The position numbers and the translations under genes were made by a program. Of a stretch of 64,000 nucleotides of DNA, positions 50,514 to 59,175 are shown in pieces. Position 1 is the stretch's first letter, and every line of letters begins with the position of its first letter. Below the pieces are notes generated by a model. That model was not told where the DNA came from. It made no database searches and saw nothing but the letters and a program-made list of their open reading frames with translations. Source of the stretch: Arcticibacter svalbardensis MN12-7 (lineage in GTDB: Bacteria; Bacteroidota; Bacteroidia; Sphingobacteriales; Sphingobacteriaceae); contig NZ_AQPN01000116.1 of the NCBI RefSeq assembly GCF_000403135.1, positions 32,146 to 96,145 of the forward strand, in the 5' to 3' direction.

Positions 50514-52744
50514 TAAGAATTTACAAATGACAAGTAAAAAGTAGTTCCCATGCCTAATTTGCTTTCAAACCAAACCCTTGCGTGATGTTTTTCTATGATG
50601 CGCTTTACTATCGCTAGCCCCACTCCTGTTCCCTCAAAATCTTTTACATTATCCATACGCTTGAACAACTCAAATACAAGTTTATAATATCGATCGTCAA
50701 TTCCAACCCCATTATCCGAGATCGTATAAATAGTTTCTTTATCAAGTTTGACGCCATTAATATTCACCACAGATGGTGTAGATTTAGCTGAATATTTTAC
50801 AGCATTATTAATCAGATTAGTAAAAACCTGATTGATCATAACGGGATCTCCTTGAATGTCGGGTGTATCTCCAATATGAAATTCTAAATCTTTAGGTTGT
50901 AAACCCACTATAACGTCTTCTTTAATTTCATTGATCAAATGAGTCATATCAATTGGAGCAGTTTGTACATCTGCCTTGCCTATCATGGAATATTTCAGTA
51001 TTTCTTTGATTAACAAATCCATTCTATCAGCACATACTTTTATCCTATCTAATACTTTTCTTGCATTATCATCAAGGCTTTTGTTATTAGTTATTAAAAG
51101 CTCAGAATAGGTCTTTATAGAGGATAAAGGTGTACGCAAGTCATGAGAAACAGTAAAACTAAATGTGTCTAATTCCTCGTAAGCATGTTTAAGCTTTTCG
51201 TTTAACAGGCGAATCTCATTTGCTTTTCTAGTAATCACATAAATAACATGTTCGCGCAAATTTACTACGGCAGCAATTTCTGCTCTATTCCATTTTTCCG
51301 AAGTATTCTTAACGATATCGGTCCAGCCATCAAATGATTTTCTTGGAGATAATGTTAATAATCCATTTTCACTTTGCTCTACCGGCTTTTCTGGGTTACC
51401 TGCCCAGGTTAAAGTTTGAATCTGCTCCGGTTTAAACCAGATAATAAATTCACCAAGCTCTCTCGAAAGCATGCAAGCTAAAATTCCACTACCAATCTGA
51501 CTATAGATTTTTGAAGCCGAAAATATTTGAGGAAACCGGTGGGTATAATAAACAGAGTCAGACATGTTAATCTTAAGCCATTCAACAATCTCTTCAATTT
51601 GTTCTTCATTAGGCGTGTCACCAATGCGAGTTATCTTATTCTCGAATACTAATACTGCCCCTGTCGCCGAATTGATGTCTTTAATTGATATGTTATCCCT
51701 AAATAAAGCTTCATTGATGTTGGTTTCTTTTTCAAGATGTTCAATAAGCTGATTTACCCCTTGGTTTAAATAAGTAAACTTTTCACTATCTTCTTCACCT
51801 TGCCGGTATTCTAGTGCTGACGAAAGTATCTGCCCTAATAATTTTGCTGCATCACGAGCCTTATAATTGATAAACTTAGGTGAATAATTGTGACATGCAA
51901 TAAGTCCCCATAATTCACCATGAGCAAGCAATGAGATACTAAAGCTTGATTCAACACCCATATTTTTCAAATACTGGATATGAATTGGAGATACTGCCCT
52001 TAAACAAGAATGAGTAAGATCAAGAGGTATATTCTTCAATTTATCGGTAATGATAGCAGAATTAATAGAATTTACATCCGCAATAATACGAGTTAAATTA
52101 ATTTTATAAAGCTCCCTTGCCTGCTTTGGAATATCTGAAGCCGGATAATGAAGCCCCATGAAAGGCGCCAAAAAATCTTCCTTAGCCTCCGCAACAACTT
52201 CTCCATGCCCGTCTTCACCAAACTTATAGACCATTATTCTGCCATAACCGATAATCCTTTTAATTTCAGTAGCTGCTTTTTGCAACATGGCATCTAACTT
52301 TTTTACAGAAAGAATTTCGGATATAGATCGCCCAATAGTTTGCTGCACATCAATGTTGACATCTGCAGCTGCAGGCTCAAACTCCAGTATTTTGTTGTCA
52401 CCGGAGGAAGTCACAATCATGAAATAAGGCTGAGAATTTAGCTTAAGCAAGAATGGATTGATCGCTTCCAAACCATTTGCATAATTCCTAACAGTAATTA
52501 ACTGGCTTATTGTTAATTCAGATTCCAATGTATCCAGGTTAAGCTTCTCTTCCAATTCAGAAAGAGACTTTCCCAGGTAATTTTTCCCTTCATCGCGAAT
52601 ATAAACATGTATATTTTCACTGATATAGGTAATGATATGCGTTTCCGAATTGACAGCAACTAAAAATCCATGTGACTGAATCTGACCTAATATGTGAATG
52701 GGCTCTATATCACAATTAGTCAGATTAACATTGTACGCATTCAT
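50513..52744 (-). CDS. Bacteriophytochrome histidine kinase
   Basis: 743 residues from the ATG at 52744. Domains in order: PAS (about 10-115), GAF (about 130-300), PHY (about 310-495), HisKA and HATPase (about 515-740). The biliverdin-attachment cysteine is Cys11 in TNCDIEPIHILGQIQSHG, the usual bacteriophytochrome position. GAF has LHYPASDIPKQAREL (PASDIP motif) and the chromophore-pocket SPIHIQYLKNMGV. PHY has the tongue motif LSPRKSFDGW. HisKA has VSHDLRTPLSSIK, and ATP-binding motifs are FTNLINNAVKYS, DNGVGID and GTGVGLAIVKRI. It should sense red/far-red light. No heme oxygenase lies next to it in this window. Confidence 0.95.
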   Translation of the reverse strand: MNAYNVNLTNCDIEPIHILGQIQSHGFLVAVNSETHIITYISENIHVYIRDEGKNYLGKSLSELEEKLNLDTLESELTISQLITVRNYANGLEAINPFLLKLNSQPYFMIVTSSGDNKILEFEPAAADVNIDVQQTIGRSISEILSVKKLDAMLQKAATEIKRIIGYGRIMVYKFGEDGHGEVVAEAKEDFLAPFMGLHYPASDIPKQARELYKINLTRIIADVNSINSAIITDKLKNIPLDLTHSCLRAVSPIHIQYLKNMGVESSFSISLLAHGELWGLIACHNYSPKFINYKARDAAKLLGQILSSALEYRQGEEDSEKFTYLNQGVNQLIEHLEKETNINEALFRDNISIKDINSATGAVLVFENKITRIGDTPNEEQIEEIVEWLKINMSDSVYYTHRFPQIFSASKIYSQIGSGILACMLSRELGEFIIWFKPEQIQTLTWAGNPEKPVEQSENGLLTLSPRKSFDGWTDIVKNTSEKWNRAEIAAVVNLREHVIYVITRKANEIRLLNEKLKHAYEELDTFSFTVSHDLRTPLSSIKTYSELLITNNKSLDDNARKVLDRIKVCADRMDLLIKEILKYSMIGKADVQTAPIDMTHLINEIKEDVIVGLQPKDLEFHIGDTPDIQGDPVMINQVFTNLINNAVKYSAKSTPSVVNINGVKLDKETIYTISDNGVGIDDRYYKLVFELFKRMDNVKDFEGTGVGLAIVKRIIEKHHARVWFESKLGMGTTFYLSFVNS

Positions 52745-53128
52745 AAGTATGGATTTTAAGAATAATTTATTGTAATAAAAGCCAAAAAAAACCAACTATT
52801 CATCGAGGTTAAGCTAATTCAAGCTGATGCTTGACTTTTAATCTAATGTGGCTTTAAGTAAAGATGAACATTAATTATCCATTTATAGCTTATTTAGCAG
52901 AAGTTGTTCATTTATAAACCATTTCAATTTATAAAGTTTTATCCTAATGAATAAATCAATAGTTTTCTCTTTGTTTTAAGAAAGGACCAACACTCAGGTC
53001 AGCCATCTAAGATCTGGGATGAGTAAAAAAATCAGAATAAAATAAAAAACCCTAACTTGAGCCCCATAAATGCATATATAAACGATATGCAGGAGGTCTA
53101 TTTTTAGCCTCTATAAATTAATCACGAA
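52745..53128. other. Divergent intergenic region, 384 bases
   Basis: A/T-rich spacer between the phytochrome kinase and the dipeptidase. It must hold both promoters. I found no perfect -7 elements, palindrome or remnant. A short GAGGTC...TAGCCTC near-inverted repeat (about 53093-53111) is weak. Confidence 0.45.
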
Positions 53129-54583
53129 ATGGAATTAAAAGATTTACTTCCTACTGCCCTTTGGAAAAACTTTGCAGATCTGAATGCAATCCCAAGGGCT
53201 TCTAAAAAGGAAGAACGTGTTATTGCTTTTGCAATGAGTTATGGCAAAAGTTTAGGGCTTGAAACCCGGAGGGATGCCATTGGTAATGTGTTGATTAAAA
53301 AGCCAGCCACGGCAGGAATGGAAAACCGTCAAACTGTTGTTCTCCAGTCACACCTGGATATGGTGCATCAGAAAAACAGTAATATTAACTTTGATTTTGA
53401 AAACCAGGGCATCAACATGTACGTAGATGGCGATTGGGTTAAAGCAAAAGGCACTACACTAGGATCCGATAATGGGATTGGTGTAGCGGCAATTATGTCT
53501 TTGCTTGCTTCTACCGATATCCCGCATCCAGAATTGGAAGCTATGTTTACGGTTGATGAGGAAACAGGAATGACAGGTGCCACACAAATGGATCCAGCAA
53601 ACTTTAGCGGTCGTATATTACTGAACCTGGATACCGAAGAGGATGATGAACTGACTATTGGCTGTGCTGGCGGCATTGATACCAATACCAAAGGCTCCTA
53701 CCAGGAAATTCCTGTTCAAGAGGGCTATGTCGCGTTCGAAATTATAATCCAGGGACTACTTGGTGGACACTCTGGAACAGAAATACATCTGGGCAGAGCG
53801 AACGCCAACAAACTGATGAATCGTTTACTCTATAAAGCGCTGCAATCCTTCGATCTTAGGTTAGCCAGTTTAGATGGAGGAAGCCTCCGTAATGCGATTC
53901 CAAGAGAATCAAAAGCATTAGTTTTAATTCAGGATTCCGATAAAGAGCTTTTCTTAACTTTTGTTTCTCAATTTACCGATCTCCTGAAAAATGAATTCAA
54001 AACCATTGAAAAAGACCTTACTATAAGTTGCAAAAACGCAGAAAAACCTGCATTAGTCATGAATCCCGACTATTTCAAAAAGCTTACACAGGCTATTTAT
54101 GCAGTTTCAAATGGTGTTTTTCGCATGAGTCCTGATATCGAAGGTTTGGTAGAAACTTCCACGAACCTGGCCAGAGTACTTGTCAAGGATGGGACTTTCA
54201 TCACTCAATCTCTGCAGCGAAGCAGTGTGGAAAGCAGCAAAGAAGATGTAGCCCTTTCCGTTCGCGCTGCTTTTGAAAGCATAGGATCTGAAGTCACTCA
54301 AAACGGTGATTATCCAGGATGGAAACCTAATGCTGATTCTCCCTTATTGAAATTAATGTTGAAGCTTTATCCTGATCATTTTAAGAACGAACCTCAAGTT
54401 GGTGCTTGCCATGCAGGATTGGAATGTGGCATTTTAGGAGGTCATTTCCCAGGTATGGATATGGTATCATTTGGTCCCACTATACGTGGAGCTCATTCAC
54501 CTAATGAAAAAGTACAAGTTTCTTCAGTTGTGAAATTTTACGAATACTTACAACATATCCTTCGGGAAATTCCTTTAAAATAA
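53129..54583 (+). CDS. PepD-like aminoacyl-histidine dipeptidase
   Basis: 484 residues, M20 family. Metal-binding and catalytic blocks: VVLQSHLDMVHQKN (His), GTTLGSDNGIGVA (Asp), TVDEETGMTGA (Glu pair) and NLDTEEDDEL; the dimerisation domain spans about 190-400; the C-terminal His is in RGAHSPNEKVQVS. It cleaves X-His dipeptides such as carnosine, cytoplasmic. Single gene. Confidence 0.93.
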   Translation: MELKDLLPTALWKNFADLNAIPRASKKEERVIAFAMSYGKSLGLETRRDAIGNVLIKKPATAGMENRQTVVLQSHLDMVHQKNSNINFDFENQGINMYVDGDWVKAKGTTLGSDNGIGVAAIMSLLASTDIPHPELEAMFTVDEETGMTGATQMDPANFSGRILLNLDTEEDDELTIGCAGGIDTNTKGSYQEIPVQEGYVAFEIIIQGLLGGHSGTEIHLGRANANKLMNRLLYKALQSFDLRLASLDGGSLRNAIPRESKALVLIQDSDKELFLTFVSQFTDLLKNEFKTIEKDLTISCKNAEKPALVMNPDYFKKLTQAIYAVSNGVFRMSPDIEGLVETSTNLARVLVKDGTFITQSLQRSSVESSKEDVALSVRAAFESIGSEVTQNGDYPGWKPNADSPLLKLMLKLYPDHFKNEPQVGACHAGLECGILGGHFPGMDMVSFGPTIRGAHSPNEKVQVSSVVKFYEYLQHILREIPLK

Positions 54584-54703
54584 ATAAGCCAAAAGCTTAT
54601 TATTAGAATAATTTCTTAGCATTATTATGACGTATTAAATACTCAACTCGTATTTGATATTTCATAATAATGCTCTATCTTCATTGAAAATACCTTGAAG
54701 AAC

Positions 54704-55450
54704 ATGAAGTTAAATCTATTAAGCACTGTCCTGTTGTGTTGTATAACATTTTTAGTTTCCGCACAACCTCAACCCGCTGACCAAATCAAAACAAACACTG
54801 GACCTCTGATAATATCACCAGTCAAACATGCATCGTTGGTCATCACATGGAATAAAAAGACTATATATATTGACCCAACAGGTTCTGTAGCACAATATAA
54901 AAACTTTGCAGCTCCAGACCTGATCCTGATCACTGATATCCACCCAGATCATTTGGATCCTAAAATCATAGACACACTAAATACTTCAAAAACACTTTTT
55001 GTAGTACCACAAGCAGTGGCAGATCTGCTTCCTGGAGTAGAAGCCGCAAAAATCACTGTGTTAAATAACGGCAATGAAAGCAGCAAGCTTGGAATAAAAA
55101 TAACAGCAATTCCCATGTATAACATTCCTGAAACGCCAGACTCCAGACATCCTAAAGGTCGCGGTAACGGTTATATCTTAAACATCGGTGGCAAAAATAT
55201 CTACATTTCAGGAGATACCGGTGATACAAAGGAAATGCGTGCGCTTAAGCATATCGACGTTGCCTTTGTATGTATGAACCTTCCTTATACCATGGATATT
55301 AATCATGCCGCAAGTGGTGTTCTCGCCTTTAAACCCGCTATTGTATACCCATACCATCACAAGGGACAGGATATCAAGGCGTTTAAAAAGCTAGTGAATG
55401 ACAAAAATCCAAAAATAGACGTGCGGTTAAGAAACTGGTATCCCAACTAA
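54704..55450 (+). CDS. Exported MBL-fold hydrolase, UlaG-like
   Basis: 248 residues from the ATG at 54704; the frame is open to a TTG at 54695, but ATG gives a standard signal peptide (about 1-20, ending VSAQ). Metal motif ITDIHPDHLDPKII matches TxHxDH. A downstream block GNGYILNIGGKNIYISGDTG and FVCMNLPYTMDINHAAS follows the UlaG-like branch. Exported, probably periplasmic. Substrate unknown. Confidence 0.88.
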   Translation: MKLNLLSTVLLCCITFLVSAQPQPADQIKTNTGPLIISPVKHASLVITWNKKTIYIDPTGSVAQYKNFAAPDLILITDIHPDHLDPKIIDTLNTSKTLFVVPQAVADLLPGVEAAKITVLNNGNESSKLGIKITAIPMYNIPETPDSRHPKGRGNGYILNIGGKNIYISGDTGDTKEMRALKHIDVAFVCMNLPYTMDINHAASGVLAFKPAIVYPYHHKGQDIKAFKKLVNDKNPKIDVRLRNWYPN

Positions 55451-55456
55451 TCACCA

Positions 55457-55654
55457 TCATTTAACACTTACTTTTTTCATTTCATCACGACCATAGAATA
55501 CAGGAAAGTACATCATTTCAGCCTTTGCAGGATTTAAAATATAATCCCCATCATAGCGTGGCATCAATTTTATTAAATAGGTGTACTTTCCTTCTTTAAG
55601 TTTCCTGCAGAAGATGCTAACCCTGCTGTTGCACCAGTAGCTTCGCATCAGCAT
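55457..55654 (-). pseudogene. C-terminal remnant of an alpha-2-macroglobulin-like gene
   Basis: The minus-strand frame holds LIKLMPRYDGDYILNPAKAE then MMYFPVFYGRDEMKKVSVK and a stop. This is the ending expected of large bacterial alpha-2-macroglobulin family proteins (a Pro-Ala-Lys-Ala-Glu-x-Met-Tyr block). Nothing else of the gene is visible upstream, and the first 17 residues do not fit. It looks like the stump of a deleted gene; small but the motif is quite specific. Confidence 0.5.
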
Positions 55655-55845
55655 CTAAAGTAGAATCAGCCGTACCAGATTTTCTTCTTTCTCCGGAAAC
55701 TGGGAGATCAGATTATACTCTATCAATAGGAAAAACTTGAAAAATAAATATCATGCAAAATATTTTCAGAGACTTTTATAACTAACAAAAATATGATAGT
55801 TATAAAAGCACTTTTTAACATCTGAGGTATTTATTTTTGATTTTT

Positions 55846-56208
55846 TCACGCAACAGATACTTTGAGTAAAAGTAACGTATTGTAGCGTTCCAGTAAATCG
55901 ACATACTTATCTTTCCAGAGATCCTTATTAGTTGACGAATCGGGTTCTTCACCTACACTGTTCAAAAAAGATGTCTTTCTGAATCCCTTTTGGAAATCCT
56001 CTGGAGTAAAGAGCTGAGGAAGTTCTTCTGAGAAATCATGGTTGATAACACAACCAATTCTGTAAATAATTTCCGGCTTAAGTTGTTGCTGATTAAACCA
56101 GTTATAGACTGATCGCCTGTTTACGTTTGTTAAACGAGCTACATCGCTTATAGAGTGTCCGTTTCTTCTTACTACTTTTTCGATAATTTGTCCGTGATGA
56201 ATTAACAT
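55846..56208 (-). CDS. Small helix-turn-helix protein
   Basis: 120 residues. The N-terminal half is an HTH unit (NGHSISDVARLTNVNRRSVY, then NWFNQQQLKPEIIYRIGCVI), similar to transposase- or phage-related regulators. The C-terminal half is helical with a coiled-coil-like tail (DLWKDKYVDLLERYNTLLLL). Such proteins are widespread and uncharacterised in Bacteroidota. Start at 56208, preceded by A/T-rich sequence. Confidence 0.7.
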   Translation of the reverse strand: MLIHHGQIIEKVVRRNGHSISDVARLTNVNRRSVYNWFNQQQLKPEIIYRIGCVINHDFSEELPQLFTPEDFQKGFRKTSFLNSVGEEPDSSTNKDLWKDKYVDLLERYNTLLLLKVSVA

Positions 56209-56460
56209 GTTTGAGAGCGTTAATAATTTAAATATTAGAGACCAATTCTTACTTTTTGATTTATTCGATATTATGAGTAATCATTTCTTCATGTGTGCAA
56301 TCTTTTGCTCAGTTTACTCTCTCTCTTCATATGTATTTAATGACAAAGATCATATACAAAAGCATATATTACTCACATTCTATAAGATATAGACAATATC
56401 TGTACCGATATTATGCTAATTGATAAACAGTTATTCACATATATGAATAATTTTTATTTA

Positions 56461-56493
56461 AGTTGAGAAATTCATAATCAAAGTTTCTCAACT
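56461..56493. repeat. 10-bp inverted repeat
   Basis: AGTTGAGAAA and TTTCTCAACT pair exactly around a 13-base loop. It could be a terminator or an operator of the HTH gene region; no T-run follows on either strand. Confidence 0.4.
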
Positions 56494-56525
56494 ATTAATT
56501 CAATAAGATATAAGTATAATACTGA

Positions 56526-56560
56526 TATATAGATACTTATTTAAATAAAGTATCTATATA
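56526..56560 (-). terminator. 13-bp perfect inverted repeat after the copper operon
   Basis: TATATAGATACTT and AAGTATCTATATA pair exactly around a 9-base, A/T-only loop. It begins 6 bases after the last codon of the HEAT-SCO1 fusion gene on the minus strand, so it is probably the operon terminator, though it is almost pure A/T and lacks a T-run. Confidence 0.5.
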
Positions 56561-56565
56561 ATAAG

Positions 56566-58167
56566 TCAAAGTCTAAATCCGAATTTTAACTTACCGACAA
56601 TAGTTGAATACAGCCTAAACGAAAGACTATTCAAAAGAGCGCCAATAAAAACTAGAGAGACCCCCAGGTATAAGGCTAGCTTAATTTTAAATATAAGTCC
56701 CAAAAATAAAATAAACAGCGCTCCAACCACGCTTATATAAAATGGCAGGAGACCATTGCGACGTTTAGCATTTAAAAAAAGAGTGAAAAGATTTATTCCC
56801 ATCACACCACAAAATACCGGCAAGAGCCAGGGACTATAAGGAATGGTATTCAATCCCGCAACTCCAAACATACTCAGGTAGACGGCCCAACAGATAGGAC
56901 ATTTTGGAAAAAACGCTACGATAAGGGATGGTATGACAGATAAAAAATCACCGAATGTCTTAATAATAAAATTCCTATAATACTGAAACAAAACAGGCTT
57001 GGTAGCATTAGAAATGGCATTTTTGACAGCATCTAACACTTCATTTTCTTCCCATTTCAGATGAGTGAAACTTCGAATCACCTTTCCATGTTGATCTAAT
57101 AAATAAAGCTCTATCCTATGCTGATTTACTATTGAACCTGAGTAATTGACACCAAGACTAAAATACTTTCTGAGCGCCGTATAGCTATCTGGATCAGCTC
57201 TCAAAAACCTATTATTTATATCAAAAACGAAGCGTCTATTTTCTCCATACACTTTTAATCTGGAGGCAATATCATATTCCGGATCATAAGTTATAGCCAC
57301 TGTTTTTACTAATTTTTGAATTCCATCAGCTTCTAAAGTCCTTCGTAATTGTACTAATCGTGTAATCGTAGCCGAACATTTATTCGGGTTATTACATCGG
57401 GTATAGAAAAAAGCTACAAGAGTAGGCGTTCCCTTAAAAAATTGATTAAAACGAAAGCTTTCTTTATTCTGATCTTCTAATACCACCTTCCGAATATTTG
57501 AACCAGAAGATTTAGAATTAACATCCATATCGAAAGAAATGGAACAACATGAGGAATTTATTTCCCGAACATCCCCACGGATACACTGGATAGTTTGCTC
57601 AATTTCTGACTTCAACTCGGTACTGGCATAAAATTCAGTCCCAAGTGACATCTGTTCAAGCGATGCTACCGCATCCTGAGCATAAGCACCTAACCAGCTT
57701 AAGGTCAGAAACAATTCTTTTAATGCAGTTGTATAATTAACCATAGAGCCATCCGGTTTATACATTTCAAATGTAACCGCATCATCCATATCCCGAATAT
57801 TACGGATGGCTTTAAGGAGAAAAGGCACCAATTGCTTACTTGGCGGATCCATTCCTCTAAGTGCTTTTGCTGCCGCTGCAACTGTATACACATCAATACC
57901 GTTCTCTAATTCCTGCAATACATAGAGAATAGCAGACTTTGGAAGTCCCACAGTTTCGAAGTTTGCTAAAATATAGCCCCTGATCCGAATGACCTGGTTG
58001 GCACCCCTATCCTGATATAAAGGATGTCGTTCCGATAATAAATCAACCAATAATTTTCTACGATTCGGAAATTTTTGAATTGTATTGACAAACTCTGCTA
58101 TTTCCTCCTCGGGAGTATCCTTGTTGAAGTGTTCAGGTGCAGGCATCGTATCAGAAAAAGGCATCAT
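56566..58167 (-). CDS. HEAT-repeat, SCO1-like thioredoxin and membrane domain fusion
   Basis: 533 residues. Residues about 1-215 are helical HEAT-like repeats. A SCO1-like thioredoxin fold follows (about 230-400): the redox/copper loop is AFFYTRCNNPNKCSATITRL, with CX5C where SCO1 has CX3C, and a histidine sits in VNQHRIELYLLDQHGK where SCO1 has its copper-binding His. The last 120 residues hold about four membrane helices that begin with FFPKCPICWAVYLSMFGVAG, a cysteine pair seen in mercury/copper-type small membrane proteins. The fusion would place a copper-binding thioredoxin near a cysteine-bearing membrane entry. It is 8 bases after a HEAT gene and downstream of a tyrosinase, which needs two coppers. 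Confidence 0.75.
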   Translation of the reverse strand: MMPFSDTMPAPEHFNKDTPEEEIAEFVNTIQKFPNRRKLLVDLLSERHPLYQDRGANQVIRIRGYILANFETVGLPKSAILYVLQELENGIDVYTVAAAAKALRGMDPPSKQLVPFLLKAIRNIRDMDDAVTFEMYKPDGSMVNYTTALKELFLTLSWLGAYAQDAVASLEQMSLGTEFYASTELKSEIEQTIQCIRGDVREINSSCCSISFDMDVNSKSSGSNIRKVVLEDQNKESFRFNQFFKGTPTLVAFFYTRCNNPNKCSATITRLVQLRRTLEADGIQKLVKTVAITYDPEYDIASRLKVYGENRRFVFDINNRFLRADPDSYTALRKYFSLGVNYSGSIVNQHRIELYLLDQHGKVIRSFTHLKWEENEVLDAVKNAISNATKPVLFQYYRNFIIKTFGDFLSVIPSLIVAFFPKCPICWAVYLSMFGVAGLNTIPYSPWLLPVFCGVMGINLFTLFLNAKRRNGLLPFYISVVGALFILFLGLIFKIKLALYLGVSLVFIGALLNSLSFRLYSTIVGKLKFGFRL

Positions 58168-58175
58168 ATCTTTTA

Positions 58176-59156
58176 CTATTTAGCACGACGTTGTTCAGCG
58201 GAGCTCTTAAAATCCGCAACCATCTTCCTTAAACCTGGTGATGAAACACGTTTTTGGACATTATCAAGCTTCTTCTTAAAATCAACATCATTTAAGGCTC
58301 CGGCATCCATAGAGAATGTGAGTGTATTTAGCATAGCTGCTTTTAACTCCTCATTTTCATTTGGATCCAATATCATTTTTTTAGCATAAACCTGAATGTC
58401 TCCAGGATTTAAATTCTCTAATGCAACTGCACATGCATGCCTTGTTTCAGGATCTTCTTTTGTATTCTGCATCGTTCTCCACAATAAATCTTTAGAATCA
58501 GGGTCAGCAGCAAGATTACGTAGCGCTTCTTTTTTACTCTGTAAATTAGGTGGATTTGTGGCTATTTTCCTTAGAACAGGATAATGTTCGGCATGAAGAT
58601 CATAAGCAAGAAGCTGAATGGCTATTTCAGGCTTCGTTATCGCCGCTTTAGGTTCATTTAACCCATCTATAAGCTTTTTCTGTATAAATGCGTCATTGTT
58701 CATCGCAAGGTATTCCATAGCGGGTGCTCTTAAGTCATTATCTTCGACCACTACTTTCCTTAATACATTAAAATACGCAGGCCGCTTCGAAGGAAAAACG
58801 ATAGAACCAAAACTGGTCGTTTGCAAAACGGACAGTGCAGCACTTCTAAGTGGTATAGGTGGTTTTTCATTATTTAAAATAGAAATTACCTCATCCATCA
58901 ATTTCTCATTGACGCCCACTTCATTAACTAATCCTTCAAGGGCTGCCGCACGGATTTTTCCATTTTGCTTATCATCCCGCAAAATCAGCTGTGCCTTTTG
59001 CACATCTTCTTCTTCATTAAACGTTCCGAAGTTTTCGAAGGCCGTCAATCGTTCTTTATCTGATTTATTTATATTTAAAAAATCAGCGATTGCACTTGCC
59101 CTTTGTTTTTTTGTATTCTCTATTTGTTTTAAAAGTTCTGTCTTATAATCATCCAT
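58176..59156 (-). CDS. HEAT-repeat protein
   Basis: 326 residues made almost entirely of alpha-helical pairs with Ala/Leu-rich repeats (IRAAALEGLVNEVG, PLRSAALSVLQTTSF, DLRAPAMEYLAMNND, KKEALRNLAADPDSKDLL, ETRHACAVALENLN), about eight HEAT units. No catalytic motif, signal peptide or membrane segment. It is 19 bases after the tyrosinase gene and 8 before the SCO1 fusion, which carries a similar HEAT section. A scaffold for the tyrosinase or its copper delivery is inferred. Confidence 0.8.
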   Translation of the reverse strand: MDDYKTELLKQIENTKKQRASAIADFLNINKSDKERLTAFENFGTFNEEEDVQKAQLILRDDKQNGKIRAAALEGLVNEVGVNEKLMDEVISILNNEKPPIPLRSAALSVLQTTSFGSIVFPSKRPAYFNVLRKVVVEDNDLRAPAMEYLAMNNDAFIQKKLIDGLNEPKAAITKPEIAIQLLAYDLHAEHYPVLRKIATNPPNLQSKKEALRNLAADPDSKDLLWRTMQNTKEDPETRHACAVALENLNPGDIQVYAKKMILDPNENEELKAAMLNTLTFSMDAGALNDVDFKKKLDNVQKRVSSPGLRKMVADFKSSAEQRRAK

Positions 59157-59175
59157 AATTTTTCAATTAAAAGTA

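Larger units (their letters stand above)
56209..56565. other. A/T-rich intergenic region with inverted repeats
   Basis: 357 bases of strongly A/T-rich sequence between two leftward genes. It has the promoter region of the HTH gene to the left and two inverted repeats, listed separately, to the right. No gene or remnant is seen. Confidence 0.5.
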
